The position numbers and the translations under genes were made by a program. Under the pieces are notes generated by a model. The model was not told the origin of the DNA, made no database searches, and worked only from the letters and a program-made list of their open reading frames with translations. Of a stretch of DNA of 64,000 bases, positions 1 to 12,274 are shown piece after piece. Origin of the DNA: Pelodera strongyloides (lineage: Eukaryota; Nematoda; Chromadorea; Rhabditida; Rhabditidae); the NCBI GenBank assembly GCA_036852015.1, contig JAANDG010000246.1, forward strand, positions 1 to 64,000, given 5' to 3'. Position 1 is the first letter of the stretch. Each line of letters begins with the position of its first letter.

Positions 1-279
1 CCATGGTTTTGCATATATGCAAATACCCCCTCCTTTCTGAGATCGATTTCTATCAAAACGCAAAATTTGAAAATCCGAATTACTTAAAATAGTAGAATCT
101 CTGACTATGCTTTTTAACCAAGATTCGATACAAATAAACAGATCGGGGTTTGAATAAGAGAGATAGTATTGGATTTCGTTGATATTCTTTAATACACTTC
201 GTATGTTGCAAAAAGAGATAGCAAGGGTTTTCTTAAGTCTCCTACCTAGTTTCCCTGCTGAGAGGAAACTTGTGGGGGT
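1..279 (-). CDS. Retrotransposon ORF2, endonuclease N-terminus (partial)
   Basis: This minus-strand frame is open from 279 down to the window edge and has no ATG. It reads through SFCNIRSVLKNINEIQ, then SNPDLFICIESWL, then RFDRNRSQKGGGICIY. That order (CNIRS, PD...E.WL, R.DR...GGG..IY) is the start of the apurinic endonuclease domain of CR1/jockey-type non-LTR retrotransposons. The glutamate in IESWL matches the catalytic E of that family. It overlaps the end of ORF1 (stop at 246-248) in another frame, so ORF2 may be made by frameshift or reinitiation; this is inferred. The reverse transcriptase would lie left of the window. Confidence 0.85.
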
Positions 280-1181
280 CTACCACCGTACCGAGGGTCA
301 ACCCAGCCATCAGGGATGACGGTCTCAAAGGCAAGGGCGGTACGGTCCTCAAACAAAGGATCATTTTTCCATACTAGGATCTCACCTCGCAACTGCCACT
401 CTTGTCCACCAGTGGTATTCAAATAATTCCGCTGGCGGCGCAATTCATACAACCGCTTACGCTCCTCTTCTGTCTGGCTAGGTCTGATAAAAATGGGACT
501 CCACTTAGTACCTCGCAACTTGTGTTTGTTACGAAGCACAAGTGACTGCGACTTCCTACTACTCATCTCCACCTTCCAAAGATAGTTGCTCATTCTGAAA
601 ATGGCCGCGGGGGCCTCTACCACCTTAAGAAATTTGAGCATTGTTTTCACCTCACAATTAACCCGGATCTCATTGCTTGTTTCCATACGAGCTGCATGTT
701 CAGCCAGTTGTATGGGCGTTCTAGGAGCTGGATCAGGAACCACCTCACCTTGGGAAACATTCAGACCGAAATTGGGGGGAATGTTTAGAACCAAACTACG
801 AACACGGCGTTCTTCACGCACAGCATCCAGCATAAAAGTAGATGCACCTGACAGAACACTCTTCGTGAACTGGACCATTTTGCTGACTGCATCAATGAAC
901 TTTACAGCATCAGAGCCTACAAGGTTGAAGCCTTGTCCACTGGAAGCAGTCCGCATAATGGACTCCAGCTCAGTCTCTCCGAAGCCAATCACATCTTCCA
1001 ACTTTTTGGTCTTAGTTGGATATAAGGGGGTACTAACCGTTTCATCACTGGTGATGCGCCTCTTAGATAATTCTCTCGAGTCAGTTTCCATTTGAACTGG
1101 TTTAGACATAGAGTAATATGCAATATATTGGGTGATGTGCCACAGAGCACCCAACCGCTTAGCAGCTTGCCAAATTTGCAA
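246..1181 (-). CDS. Non-LTR retrotransposon ORF1 protein
   Basis: A 311-codon uninterrupted minus-strand frame. An internal start (MSKPVQ, about residue 25) is also possible. The C-terminal third contains EERRVRSLVLNIPP, a run of basic and leucine residues, then KLRGTKWSPIFIRPSQTEEE followed by RKRLYELRRQRN. This looks like the RNA-binding ORF1 of worm CR1-like elements, where a conserved 'hRG..h.IRP..T.EER..L.ELR' segment ends the RRM-like domain. ORF1 would coat element RNA. The endonuclease start of ORF2 follows directly, which supports the call. The frame is intact, so the copy may be young. There is no zinc knuckle. A short (ATTA)n tract lies just outside the 5' end. Confidence 0.75.
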   Translation of the reverse strand: MQIWQAAKRLGALWHITQYIAYYSMSKPVQMETDSRELSKRRITSDETVSTPLYPTKTKKLEDVIGFGETELESIMRTASSGQGFNLVGSDAVKFIDAVSKMVQFTKSVLSGASTFMLDAVREERRVRSLVLNIPPNFGLNVSQGEVVPDPAPRTPIQLAEHAARMETSNEIRVNCEVKTMLKFLKVVEAPAAIFRMSNYLWKVEMSSRKSQSLVLRNKHKLRGTKWSPIFIRPSQTEEERKRLYELRRQRNYLNTTGGQEWQLRGEILVWKNDPLFEDRTALAFETVIPDGWVDPRYGGRPPQVSSQQGN

Positions 1182-1203
1182 TATGCCAAATTTGCAATAT
1201 CCA

Positions 1204-1227
1204 TAATTAATTAATTAATTAATTAAA
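1204..1227. repeat. (ATTA)n simple repeat
   Basis: About five copies of AATT/TTAA units directly upstream of the retrotransposon ORF1. A short duplication of AATATGCCAAATTTGC lies beside it at about 1180-1200. These may mark the 5' junction of the element. Confidence 0.6.
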
Positions 1228-1588
1228 ACATAATTAATATTTGGCAGAGTAAAGTGGTGGACCCAAAATATAGCAAGCTGCATTATATAATGATCTAGAA
1301 GACATGAAAAAGCAGCAAAATATAAACACAATCATTAACTATTAATAATACAAACTCTAGTTTACATTAAGTTTGCGGCAATTAAATTTTGAAAACTAAT
1401 GTTAAAAGCTGCAAAAATAAGGCACTCAACTTCAGTGCTAGAAAATTATCGTATATAAAACATATAAAACACCTTAGTGAGTAGTCGCATATATAAGTAC
1501 AAAAAAAACCGCCTAAATTGAGAGCAATCAACAGTATTCAATATCGTATATAAAGTATACAAACTACTCTAGGAATTCACAAGCACTT

Positions 1589-1752
1589 AGAGCGAAATAC
1601 TGCCCGGTTTTTGAAACGCATTGCGGACACCTGCATTCTTATGCAGCATATGCAAATGAACATAAGTTAGAATAAAAATTCGAGCAGATTAGCATACGTA
1701 AGAATTCAGTTGTCCACTATGCGTTTCAAAAGCGGCCGGTATTTCGCTTTAA
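1589..1752. mobile_element. TTAA-flanked palindromic MITE, family A copy 1
   Basis: Inverted arms: left AGCGAAATACTGCCCGG then TTTTTGAAACGCAT; right ATGCGTTTCAAAAG then GGCCGGTATTTCGCTTTAA. The whole element can fold as one hairpin and has no coding capacity. It lies in the gap between the retrotransposon and twinfilin (1204-2086), where I see no gene. Confidence 0.8.
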
Positions 1753-2086
1753 TGAAAAAATTATGGGTTTTCATAAAGCAGATGCGATAAATAGATGCAC
1801 ACTAACTTGACACTAATACATCATTGCTGTGACAAGATGGCTACTGTAATTCTAAAATAAATGTAGCTTATTATTAGCTATCGGAACACTACTAATTATA
1901 TTACAATATAATCACTGCGCAGGTAACTGATTCCCGCAATTACACTACATTTTCAATTAGTGGTCTCGTCATAAGCATGAAATCTCTCAGGGATACACTG
2001 TAATTGACCACAGTACGCAAATTAGTGCTGATTAACATACACTGACTACAAAGTACAAAGTTACGGTAGCGATAAGGTAACACCGC

Positions 2087-5000
2087 TTAAACCTTAGTAA
2101 TTCTCCTAACGCCTCTTGGGGGAGCTGGTTTGGCAAAGTGTTTTGGTGATTCGATAGCTGCTGGGTGAAGAAGGTCTAGGAGAGCACCTTCTGAGAGATC
2201 ATCCTTAGCGTCGACCTCCATCTAAAAATGTACAAATTAGCATACATAACAGGGAAAAACATAAATTAGCATACCCAATGATTATTAACAAACTACAAAC
2301 TATACAGCAAATCACCAAGCTCGACGTTTCAGTAATTTACCGTTATTAATAAGTATTTTCATTTAAAACTAAACAAAACGATTATTAATTAAATTAAAGC
2401 AAAACACCAGCCGGTTTTTGAAACGCATCTCAAATATCTGCATTCTTATGCAGTTATGCTAAGTGGGATCGACTGGTTTTATTCTAATTTATGCTCATTT
2501 GCATATGAAGCACAAGAAAGCAGGGGTACTCGATGCGTTTCAAAAACCGGCCGGCATTTCGCTTTACCGATATTAACACAGGATGACGATTATAACCTAT
2601 CAAATGACCAACCTTCTTTGTGATTTCGGCTTGCATATGGAATATGGCCGCTTCGAGGAACGGAGCCTTACAAGATGAATATAACATTCTTTCTTTGATC
2701 GAAGAACCAGACGAGGGAAGGGAGTAGACGAAGACTGAAATACGGTTAATAAACTTTACTTTCGAGAAAACAAAATCAGGTATCCTGTATGCGCAATATT
2801 TCGCTGACCGCTTTATTTTAAGCAAGCACCCGATACCACAAACAGATAGACTTTAGAACAGCTGAAACACGAACAAGATGGACTTAGGTACAGTAAGGAA
2901 TCACCCTGCGAGAACGGGTAAAAAGGATAAAACAAACAAAAAAGGGAATAGGGGGAGAGAGAGAGAGAGACAAAGAAAGAGAATATGGAGCGAGAGAGAG
3001 ACACAAAGAAAGAGAAGATGGGGGGAGAGACAAAGGTTAAGAGGGAAGGTGAGGTGAGAGAGACTGACAGACGGACAGAAATAAAATGTTTACAACTTAC
3101 TGATACTATTGTACGGTCTATCATTGTGTGTGTGCTCGAATCGGAAGAAAGTGTATCTCGGCTTATTCCTGGGAATCTTGGACGCAAGTTGAGATGCACT
3201 GACTGAAGCCTGAGTGTCTTCGAGTTTGATCGCCTCGTTTAGAGTGTCAACCTAAATTGGGATGTAAATCGTGTAAAACAGTAAAACGTATCAGACAGCA
3301 ACTGCACAATCTATGTTTCTTATTAACTCTTCGAACGTCATTCTTTCAATAGCAATACCAATTGTTTTGTTGGAGAAATAAATTAGAACGTTGATAACTT
3401 TCTATGAAAAAATGGGAAAATTATAAAAATGTCAATTAAAAAGCATGGCAATTAGAAATCAAGAATGGGAAAAATACTTACGGAGAGCTGCACAAAGTTC
3501 AGTTTCTTATTTCCGAGATCCTTGAGCGCATCCTCTGCGTTTCGATCGAGAGGGAAGACAACGCCTAAATACATACAACAGTAACTTCTTCGCTAAAACA
3601 GTTAAAGGGTATAGCGCTTGGATTTTGAACATGTGATGGGAAACTCAACTGCATTTAGTGCATTTGCATTTATCATGTGCAAAAAATAACGATCAAGAAA
3701 TACAAGTCTCAACACTTTAGAATGTAGGGACTAGATATAGATTCGTCACAATGCCCAGAACTGCAAGCATTATGAGAATATAAACATACAATATCCCGTA
3801 TTCTCGGGTCGACGGAAACGTTCCGTTTGGGAAATCCTTTGTATGCAAATTTGTCGACTATCTAGACTAGCTGGAGGAAAAATTTGCATACGAATGAGCT
3901 CCCAAACGGAACGTTCCCGTCGACCCGAGAATACGGGCTAATAATTTATGTAGATTATTTATGAAAAATAATGTTACATTAATCTGACCTTTCATTCCAG
4001 TTGGTGCAGAATTCTGCAGAATGGTGCGCTCCTTTGCAGCCGTTGACAATTCTAGAGAAATCATAATTGATTAATTAAACAACATTTTTATATTGATTTA
4101 ATAATAGTATTATTTGTAATAATACTAATAATAATAAATCTTTTACGCTACAATAGCGTGCTCATTTATTCAAGGGTGGTTCAATACCGTGTTTCGAAGC
4201 TTGCGCTAACTGTTACTAAAAAATTTAATTGTTTAACGCGTACGCGTGCACGGGGATTTATAAAAAGGCACAAAAAACTTGATGTTTCGTCTAGGGCACA
4301 AAATAGCCAAAAACAATTATGAAATATTAAATCTTCTGTTGACCCTATGGTTCTCTCACTAATTTTCAACCAAAATTAATAATAAAAAACAATAAACCTT
4401 GTTCAACTTCGCTCATGGGCCCAATTTCTGATTTGCCCTTTAGCCAATTTTCAAAGGATTCCAAGGCGAGATCCTTCCTACAAAAAAAGGATAATTAAAA
4501 AATAAGAGAACATAACAAACAAGAACAGGTAAATCATAACTCGAAAATGTTACTGATGAATCAAAGGGACACCAAAGTAAAAAAAAAAAACAATATTTAT
4601 CGAAATTATTGTACTATATTTTTACGTATGATTAAGAAACCATACATTATGAGGAAATTAGATAAAGCGTGAAACATACCTGTCCGTTACGTGTCTTTCA
4701 TGTTCAATATAACATTGTCCGAATTCGGATTTGAATGTAGCGCAAGTGGCGGCCAATAGCATTTTCTCCTTTACTGGGGCACGATCGTCGGCGAAGCTAA
4801 AATTCTACTGTAACAAATGATTGAAGAACTGGAGCCGCCTACTGTAACAGCAATGATATCCATAATCCATAGCATCTTACTTACACCGTAAATAGATAAA
4901 TACCACTGATAGTTAATTAATACTTACTGTAGGCAAAACTACCGACCGATAACTAAAACAGGACCTATCTCTTACTCTCAGAAAGAGCACACAACAGTAA

Positions 5001-8000
5001 AAAAGTCAATTACTTACATACTTACATTAGCACAAAAAGCTAACCTGATCAATATCCATTCGGTGATCGTATTCAGTCTAAAAAGGATGAAGCATGGCTC
5101 AAAGGCGTCCACACATTCCGGAAGGGTGGCCCGCCAGTCGGCACGCCAGTCCGGCGTACCCTTGTATTCGTAGTTCGGGGCTAGCTCTTCTGAAACAATG
5201 TTTGGTTTTATAATTGCGCAATCAGACGTAGCCTAACTAGCTTTTGACATAGTACTTATCATGATAATTACCAGTGGTAATAGTATGTTACTTTAGTACG
5301 ATGTACCATGGTACCATAATTGATGGTTCTAGGTCCTTGTCAATCTTTTCTATGACGGATAATGGATAAAAAGCTACGATAAAAAGCTATCGGAATCGGA
5401 AGTACCATAAAATTAGGTAATTGGTAGACAAAGTCAATTCTCGCTTTTTGAATAACCCTCCTGTAATTTATGGCCTTCTGCACAGGCGTTTATCAACTAC
5501 TGGTCTGTTTTATTTTGTGATATTCGCAAATAAAGTTTATGTTCACACATTACAGAAAAGATTGAAAAGAATCATGGTACTATGGTACAACACACTAAGG
5601 GCGCGTTTAAAGGGTCTCTATACAAACAAGGCAGGACAATTGCCCTTTTTGCATTTCGGACCGATCAATCCACCACTTTATCACCCAATATCTTCGTGAG
5701 TATTGAAATTGAACACTACTTTTTGTATTCCAAATTTTTATTATCCCTTACAGAAAATAAAGAAACAAAAAAAACAGACACAATTTAAGGTGAACCGATT
5801 TACCGATGGGCGAAATAAAGAAAAAAGTTATGTATGCTAATGCAAACTTTAAGATGGGCGAAATAAAGAAAAAAATCCATTTTCGGCCGTTCAGGATGGA
5901 CGAAAAGCAAAGTTTTAATACTAAGGGAAAATGAAAAAATACAGTAATTTTTTTCGGGTTTTGTCTGCGTCTCTTGTTTTTGCATTGTCTTTCAAGTTTT
6001 CTTTTCGCCCATCCTGAACGGCCGAAAATGGATATTTTCCTTCTTTCGGTCATCTTAAACGCGCCCTAAAATTAAACAATACCAGACCCTTAACACTAGC
6101 AATTAGGTACATGATAAGTACTCTACATCTCACAATTGAAAATTGCAATCACGCAAATCAACGTGTTTCAGTGAATTCATATAAACTACACAAGTCACTG
6201 TTGGCATTAATTTCGTTGTCACAAATAATTTTGCACAAGTAATAAACTGAATTGAATTCCGTAGTCCACTTACCATTCCTGACGACAACCTTAATCAACC
6301 GTAGTTTGGCCTGTTTTCCCAAATTGAATGCGTTGCGCAGCTTGTCATTTGCTGAAAAAATTGTTTATACATTTATACACTTCGCACAGCACTGCTTGAT
6401 CTACACTCTCAACTAATTTAGAATACCACACCTTAATCAATAAAAATAATATGCCAATATTTTAGAGCTGAACAAAAGCCAAAAGCCATTTCTTATGCTG
6501 AACTCTTTTTCCCTGATTTGCCATTTCCGTATCGAATATTGCCATGGCAGTGCAATAAAATATAAATGTCCGGAAAAGAGAAAATATATGGAAATGGGCA
6601 ATTTCCTTTACATAAAAAGCAGTATACAGTAGATAAATGAGGAGAGCCGGTTTAGAACTTTTCAATGGATAGGATTCTTACATCAGATAACTATGCGTTA
6701 AATAGACAACTGATATATATCACACTATAAAAAAAAAAACTAAACTAAACTGAAAACTATTCAGTTTAAGCTTACAAACGTATAGGTATTACAAAATTTA
6801 GATCTAAAATGAGTATCAGTAACGTAAACAAATTGTAAGCTAAAAATACTAAAGGAAATTTTTTTTAATTATCATATTTAATAAACCTTTAACTTTAAAT
6901 TGATTATATCCTATCCTTCTCCTAACGCTGCGACAACTGGTGTGAAAACTGACACACGAAGTATCCGAGCCGCGTTCTCCCTTAGTTAATGTACGTGTGA
7001 ATGACATATAATAGCTGCGCATTCTACCATAGCAAATAAACTAGTTGCCTAAGGTAAGCCGGGCTCGGGTCTAACACCTAAGAATTGAATGTAGTAATTA
7101 TGAGAGTAAGGTCAACGAAATGTTTCAAATAACCATTAAAATAAAGAAGAGGATTTCTATTACAATTAACCAAACACAAACACTCGTAAGGCCCTGCCCA
7201 AAAATCCCAAATTCAACGTTGGCGAAAATAAAATCATAATAATTCCCAATGTAATTTAATTCATAGTGAAGCCTCCTCCCCTAAAGCTAAAATAAAAAAT
7301 TCCAGCCCAGCAATAACTGCACCAGTGTAACACTATATTATAATATCAAAAGAATATCCGAACTATACATATCTCAAAATGAAATTCAAGTGGTCAAGAG
7401 AGACAATACATGTGCGGCTAATGCATTTATGCACGCATGCTGGGACCCTCGGTGGACATAAATAGACAGAAAGAATGAAACGTAGTACTAGCCCAAAAAC
7501 AAGATGAACAGAACCGTAAACATAATCCATAATTATTAAAGCGAAATGCTAGCCCCTTTGGAAAATTTGCATATGATAAGTAAATCCTATGTATCCTATG
7601 CTAATTTTGTACGATCGTCCACGGCAATCGTACAAAATTAGCATAGGATACATAGGATTTGCTTATCATCTGCAAATTTTCCAAAGAGGCTAGCATTTCG
7701 CTGTAAGGGTTTTTATGATTTATGGGGTTCGAGTGAATAAACAATATAATTAGTAAAAGTTAATAATGTAGCCATAGTTCGCTGGTTGCCAATATAAACG
7801 CGATCAAAACAGAATGTTGCAGGGATATCCTAAATACCATCCTAGTTCTTTCCTAACCAATGTAATGTGAATTTTTAGTAAAACAAAAAAAAGAAGCAAG
7901 GACCAACAAAAGTGTCATAAAACGTTTTTTCACTCACTTATAGCTATCCTACTATGTAACTCAAATACGAACCAATATTCGCCATATAAACAATTTTCCG

Positions 8001-9298
8001 TATATTTCCCTAGCTGTCACACACTATCTGCTCCCGTAATACACGGCAATATCCGTATATCTAAAACTCAATCTATTATGTAACCGAGGCGTATATTGCG
8101 GTCAAGAGATGTGGTTTGAGATGAGGTATACGAATTCTTACACTGAATGCGATCACACATTCAAAAAGAAAAAACAAGTCAACTTTTGAGGCAATTAGGC
8201 TAACATTAGACAATTGGATAACTAAAAGAAACTCAGAATGTATAAGAATATAATTGATTATTGTATAATTATAAATAAATAATGCCTATAAATACAAATA
8301 TGATGTATAATATAGATGTATTCATGAAATTTGGTATTGACCATAAGCCTCAATTGGGAAAATCTAGTAAATAATTGGAATAGTAAATTCAAGTCACAAA
8401 AGAAACGGAGAGCGAGAGAGAGAGCGCGAGAGACAGAGAGAGAGAGAAAGTACTATAGTAATTCCGAAGTAAACCCCATTATTCCCATTTCCCCATCAAA
8501 AATTCAGTTTCTCACACTCCAATGGTGATTATGCGCATACAACCTTGACGGGCGATTAAGAGATTTTCGGACGCATATTTCCCCATTTGCATCGATGAAA
8601 TTTTCCAAAGAAAAAAAGAAAAGAGGAGGCAAATTACCTTGAAATGATTAGGCCAATTACTTATTGAAATTGAAATTTACATACTGTACTGTATTATGCA
8701 AATTGAAAAGTACTGTACTTCGAAAAAGGAGAGGTAGAAAAGAGAGAGAGGGGGGGGGGTAGAGAAAATGATTTAAATTGAAACGTACTGTATTTTAAAG
8801 ACAAAAAACGGGGAGTGTGAAACCAGTTTATTATAATGTCAATATCGAATATCAAAAAGTTCTGATTGTTAACAATATTAGAAATTCAAAAATTTGAGGC
8901 GGTAGACCTAAAATAATTCCCCAAAAAAGCAACAGTGACGTCAAAATCCCCAGGGAGGAATCTGTTTTGAGTTTGGAACAAAAAGAAGAGCTCCTTACTC
9001 CTTACACTACACAAGAAATAAGATATCTAGGGTTTTCTAGGCATAATTCGTCAACGCCAACATAATATCGATTTCTTCCGTGAAATAGAATCGGCACATG
9101 TTTATAAACATGTAGGTCTTCGAAAAGCAATGCGTCAAATATTGGAAAGTGAATATTTCTTTTCTAATTTCAGGAAAATCTATTTTCATTGATTGGAAGT
9201 TACGGAAATACACAAGAGAGCACGAACATCAGCAAAATAAAAATAAATAAACAATAAAATAAAATAAGAATACCTCTGATTCCAGTTTGACAGGCCAT
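2087..9298 (-). CDS. twf: Twinfilin (actin-monomer and barbed-end binding protein)
   Basis: Minus strand, ten exons: 9274-9298, 6274-6351, 5045-5189, 4680-4796, 4398-4477, 3989-4051, 3482-3564, 3101-3251, 2613-2734, 2087-2221. All junction phases agree and the CDS is 999 nt (332 residues plus stop). The product starts MACQTGIRAND, close to the usual SHQTGI twinfilin start. Two ADF-H domains follow (about residues 5-140 and 172-315), with actin-binding helices ADDRAPVKEKMLLAATCA (about 85-103) and SSIKERMLYSSCKAPFLE (about 258-276) and the strand KPRYTFFRFEHTHND. The basic tail KHFAKPAPPRGVRRITKV matches the capping-protein and phosphoinositide binding tail of the family. Twinfilin sequesters ADP-actin and regulates filament barbed ends in the cytoplasm. 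Intron 1 is 2.9 kb, and introns carry several palindromic elements. Most acceptors are TTTCAG or TTTAG. The product call is firm; a few splice edges could shift slightly. Confidence 0.93.
2395..2576. mobile_element. TTAA palindromic MITE, family A copy 2
   Basis: Lies in the last intron of twinfilin. Left arm ACCAGCCGGTTTTTGAAACG, right arm GATGCGTTTCAAAAACCGGC ending CATTTCGCTTTA. Same family as the copies at 1589, 19529, 20296, 43056, 50415 and 60956. Confidence 0.85.
2952..3064. repeat. GA-rich simple repeat in twinfilin intron
   Basis: Irregular GAGAGAGAGA and AAAGAGA tracts between the exons at 2613-2734 and 3101-3251. Open frames here on either strand are low-complexity artefacts. Confidence 0.8.
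3792..3940. mobile_element. TA-flanked palindromic element (CCCGTATTCTCGG type)
   Basis: Arms CCCGTATTCTCGGGTCGACG and CGTCGACCCGAGAATACGGG with GGAACGTTCC inside, flanked by TA. It lies in a twinfilin intron. The terminal CCCGTATTCTCG is shared with the longer element at 15164-15455, so the two probably used the same Tc1/mariner-like machinery (inference). Confidence 0.75.
5596..6069. mobile_element. PIF/Harbinger-like MITE in twinfilin intron 2
   Basis: Ends are TAA-GGGCGCGTTTAA and TTAAACGCGCCC-TAA: a 3-bp TAA on both sides plus GGGC-type termini, as expected for Harbinger-type insertions. Inside is a second inverted pair (CATTTTCGGCCGTTCAGGAT and its complement). No transposase frame is present. 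Confidence 0.7.
7535..7705. mobile_element. TTAA palindromic MITE, family B copy 1
   Basis: Almost perfect hairpin in twinfilin intron 1. Left arm starts AAGCGAAATGCTAGCCCC then TTTGGAAAATTTGCAT; right arm is the complement ending GCTAGCATTTCGCTGTAA. The outer AAGCGAAAT end is shared with family A. Confidence 0.85.
8404..8452. repeat. GAGA simple repeat
   Basis: GAGAGAGAG with interruptions in twinfilin intron 1. A similar tract with a run of G is at about 8735-8760. Confidence 0.7.
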
Positions 9299-10163
9299 TC
9301 CGGCGGGATTTCTTGGAAGTTTGGGGATTTAGGAGGTCCACGGAGAGGTCCAATAGAGGGTCCAAGAAAGGTCCAAAATCCCGGGTGTCAGTCCAAGAGA
9401 GTCGGAAATAGCCAGAGCCCTCTGACTAGTCGGAGGTCGGTCGCGGGGTTGTGTGCCCGCTCGCCGCACTGCGCATTGTACACTGCAGAAACGCAGAGGA
9501 ACAGAATCTCTAACGTATCTCGATTATTCACACATTTCCACATTTGTTTTCTGTAACGCGGCTGCGTCGCGGTCATGATGTGTACAATTCAGTGTGTCTC
9601 GCCCTATAACGGCAATGCTCTCTCTTACTTCTGCACACAATAAGCGTCTACCGCAGGCGGTGCTCTCTTCAAAGTATATGTTCTCTATTTTTCCTTCGCC
9701 TCAAATGCTTTTTTTTCCAACGTGTGAATCATCACTCTCTTACCGTAGGTTTCTCTGTGCCTACTCCATAATTTTGAAACTCGGTTTAATTATCTGCGCA
9801 CTGACTAAATGCCATGTTCTTTACCTGCCAGGAATACATCAAAAGTTGCTCGGGGTTCAACCTCACTGCATTCTCTGCCTGACTTCATAACAACAATAAA
9901 AGCTTCTCCAGGAGAGCGACATATAAAAATCTCGAAAACTACGAAATGTAGCTGCGATAGTTTGCCAGTATGTTTTCCTTGCGTTACGAGCATCATGAAG
10001 ACTGAAAAACTAATACTCCCATAAACACTAGTTCTTAAACCCAGTAGTTTTTTTCTTGATAAATTTCCATATATCATTGAGGCACATGGTACGACCCAAT
10101 TAGCCAGACCCTCTTTCGTACGGTAGGAATTGCCATAAAATGACGCAAAAGTTGACTAGCTAT

Positions 10164-10570
10164 TTAAAGGGAATGTCAACCCGGTTTTGCATGTTGGGCT
10201 CAAAAAAACCTTACGTTTTGCAGGTAAGGAAAGTGAAAACAAAAATAAACAAAATCTAAAAGATAAGAAGAAAACAATTTCAAACTCCTACAAAAAGTGC
10301 CTTCACTATGGGATTTCGGTTTTTTTTTGCTCAATTTTTTTGCATTTCGTCAAGCAACGGGATTTGAACAGTGGACGCGACGCATCGCGACTTGCGGCGC
10401 GGTCCCTATGTGGTTCCCAATGAGGTTTTGTTCACGTTTAAGACACAATTTGAAATATTTTATTCTGCCGTCATTTTTATGGGTATACTGTATTGTGCGC
10501 CTTTCGAAATTTACTTAATCTGCGCCTGGAGATGCCTTCTGCGCAGATTCCCCCTTGACATGCCCTTTAA
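10164..10570. mobile_element. TTAA-flanked inverted-repeat element
   Basis: Ends are TTAAAGGGAATGTCAA and TTGACATGCCCTTTAA. The arms diverge quickly. The minus strand inside contains TGTTCAAATCCCG, which resembles a Pol III B box, but no tRNA fold is evident. Confidence 0.55.
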
Positions 10571-10789
10571 CGAAAATCCTACGGTACATCTCAGAACCGT
10601 GAAGTAGTCAAAATCTTCCCGTGAAGAACTCAAGCCTCAAGAATCTCGTTGTTTTTGTTTTTCTCTGTACCAGCACATCTCGTGGAACGCTCCTCGTTCG
10701 TGATGGACATATTTTGACAGGACTTCCGTGAGACTGGGTCTATGATCAACAGTGCTCCAGTCTGCACAGTGTCTATATGGGAATGGAGA

Positions 10790-10890
10790 ACCTCTCTCTC
10801 TCGTCTCTACCTCCCTTTCTCTCTCACTCCCTACCTCTCTGTGCATCTCTCTCTCTCTGTATCTTTTTCTTTCCCTGTCTCTCTCTCCTT
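10790..10890. repeat. CT-rich simple repeat
   Basis: CTCTCTCT tracts with interruptions. They generate spurious serine/leucine-rich open frames on both strands. Confidence 0.8.
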
Positions 10891-11646
10891 CTAAAAGTTT
10901 GTGCGGATTTGCAGCTTTTGAAGCACCCATTTCCCGTTCCTACGAAAAATCCACTCTCGCGTGTCATTCTCGAGAACAAATCTCCAGCCGTGTAATTTGA
11001 GTTCTTTCTTTAAAGGGCTATTTCTATATTATTTACATTCATATGTATTCTGGCGTGTGAAAAAAATGGCGTGCAGCTTGTACGCAATTTTTGCGCTGCA
11101 CCCGCGCAACTCTGGCTTACAGTGAAGTATTTGCGTTTCTTATGAATTTTGCACATTTACTTTCACTCTCAGCAGTACCGAGAAACATCAAGGACGCTAA
11201 CGCGTCCTTTGTCTGTCAGTTTAGTGTGCGAGCGGTGACGCCCTCGCACACTAAACTGACTAAAGAGTGACCGCGACGGTCCCACGTCCCATTCCTTGAC
11301 GCGCAATCCAGGTTCATTTTTTTCTTTTACGCTACAAAAAAGTTTTCTCGCAAATTTATCCACAACAAGACAAGCGTGTTTACAACTGTAGTGTTCGAGA
11401 GATGAATAAAATTTATCAGGACCATTGATGGTAAAATAGCAAGTAACAAAGCGTGAGCATCTGTACTATAAGAAGTGTTTCAGAAACAGGTATTTTAAAA
11501 AAACATTTCAGACGTGTTCAACAAAACAACCAAAATAAATCTATCATTTTATATTTTATATCACAGTTATGCTCAAACAAACTCAAACAATGTAGGTTGT
11601 GTCTTGTAAAAGTGAGTAAAATGCACGACGAAGTATGTTAATTTGA

Positions 11647-11970
11647 ATGGAAAGACCGACTACCCATATTTTGATCGAACTCCATAATTCAAAGAAAATT
11701 CTTAGATTTGATTTCACAAAATATCTTAACGTTTTTATAGAGATATGGCACGCGGTTATGCAGTGTTTGCATGAAAAATGTCGCACCGAACGGAACGAAA
11801 TTTGCATAGGTAATGCGCAGACAGATTTTAGACCTATTGTTCACAACCCACGTGCCATACCCGCTTTAAAAGTGTTTGATATGCACATCGTAGGTGAGTT
11901 GACTTTGAAAGCCGGCAATATTCATCGTCACCATTCGGACCACATAAGCATTATCGAATGCGGCCATTGA
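11647..11970 (+). CDS. Hypothetical single-exon ORF, 107 residues
   Basis: Open from ATG (MERPTTHILIEL) to a TGA at the end of ...HISIIECGH. A possible polyadenylation signal AATAAA follows within about 10 bases (AATAAAATATATTTG). The composition is not low-complexity, and the histidine-rich end (GNIHRHHSDHISIIECGH) looks protein-like. I recognise no family, transmembrane segment or signal peptide. It could be a small gene, the last exon of a larger gene, a decayed mobile-element ORF, or chance. The neighbouring receptor gene is on the other strand and ends about 300 bases to the right. Confidence 0.3.
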   Translation: MERPTTHILIELHNSKKILRFDFTKYLNVFIEIWHAVMQCLHEKCRTERNEICIGNAQTDFRPIVHNPRAIPALKVFDMHIVGELTLKAGNIHRHHSDHISIIECGH

Positions 11971-12274
11971 CTGAAATAAAATATATTTGTAATTATTATT
12001 TATTGCATTTATAAAATAATTGTAGATTTGAAGTTAACGTGTACTGCATTACTCCTTTCTAATTTCACATTACTATGATTTGCTAATTTGACATTACTAT
12101 GATTTGCCGATGTGGGAATACTTTTGCAGAACAGCGAAAATTATGTTTATCTGACTCTGACAAATTATATTAACTTTTTCTTTACGTATCATCAATAAAC
12201 TATTTTTATAAAGTGTACTTGTGTACTACGCGGAAAAAAACATACGCAATCACCATAAAAAGATCTTGGCACAA

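Larger units (their letters stand above)
9299..12274. other. Intergenic region between twinfilin and the receptor gene
   Basis: No gene that I can defend strongly. It holds the presumed twinfilin promoter (about 9299-9600), a TTAA element (10164-10570), a CT-rich simple repeat and a short hairpin at 11216-11262 (arms TCAGTTTAGTGTGCGAG and its complement). On the minus strand 9831-10004 is bounded by TTTTTCAG and CAGGTAAAG and could be an orphan exon, but I recognise no domain. Confidence 0.5.

Noticed and set aside
10637..10930. Minus-strand open frame over 97 codons.
   Set aside because: Mostly translation of a CT/GA simple repeat; no splice context.
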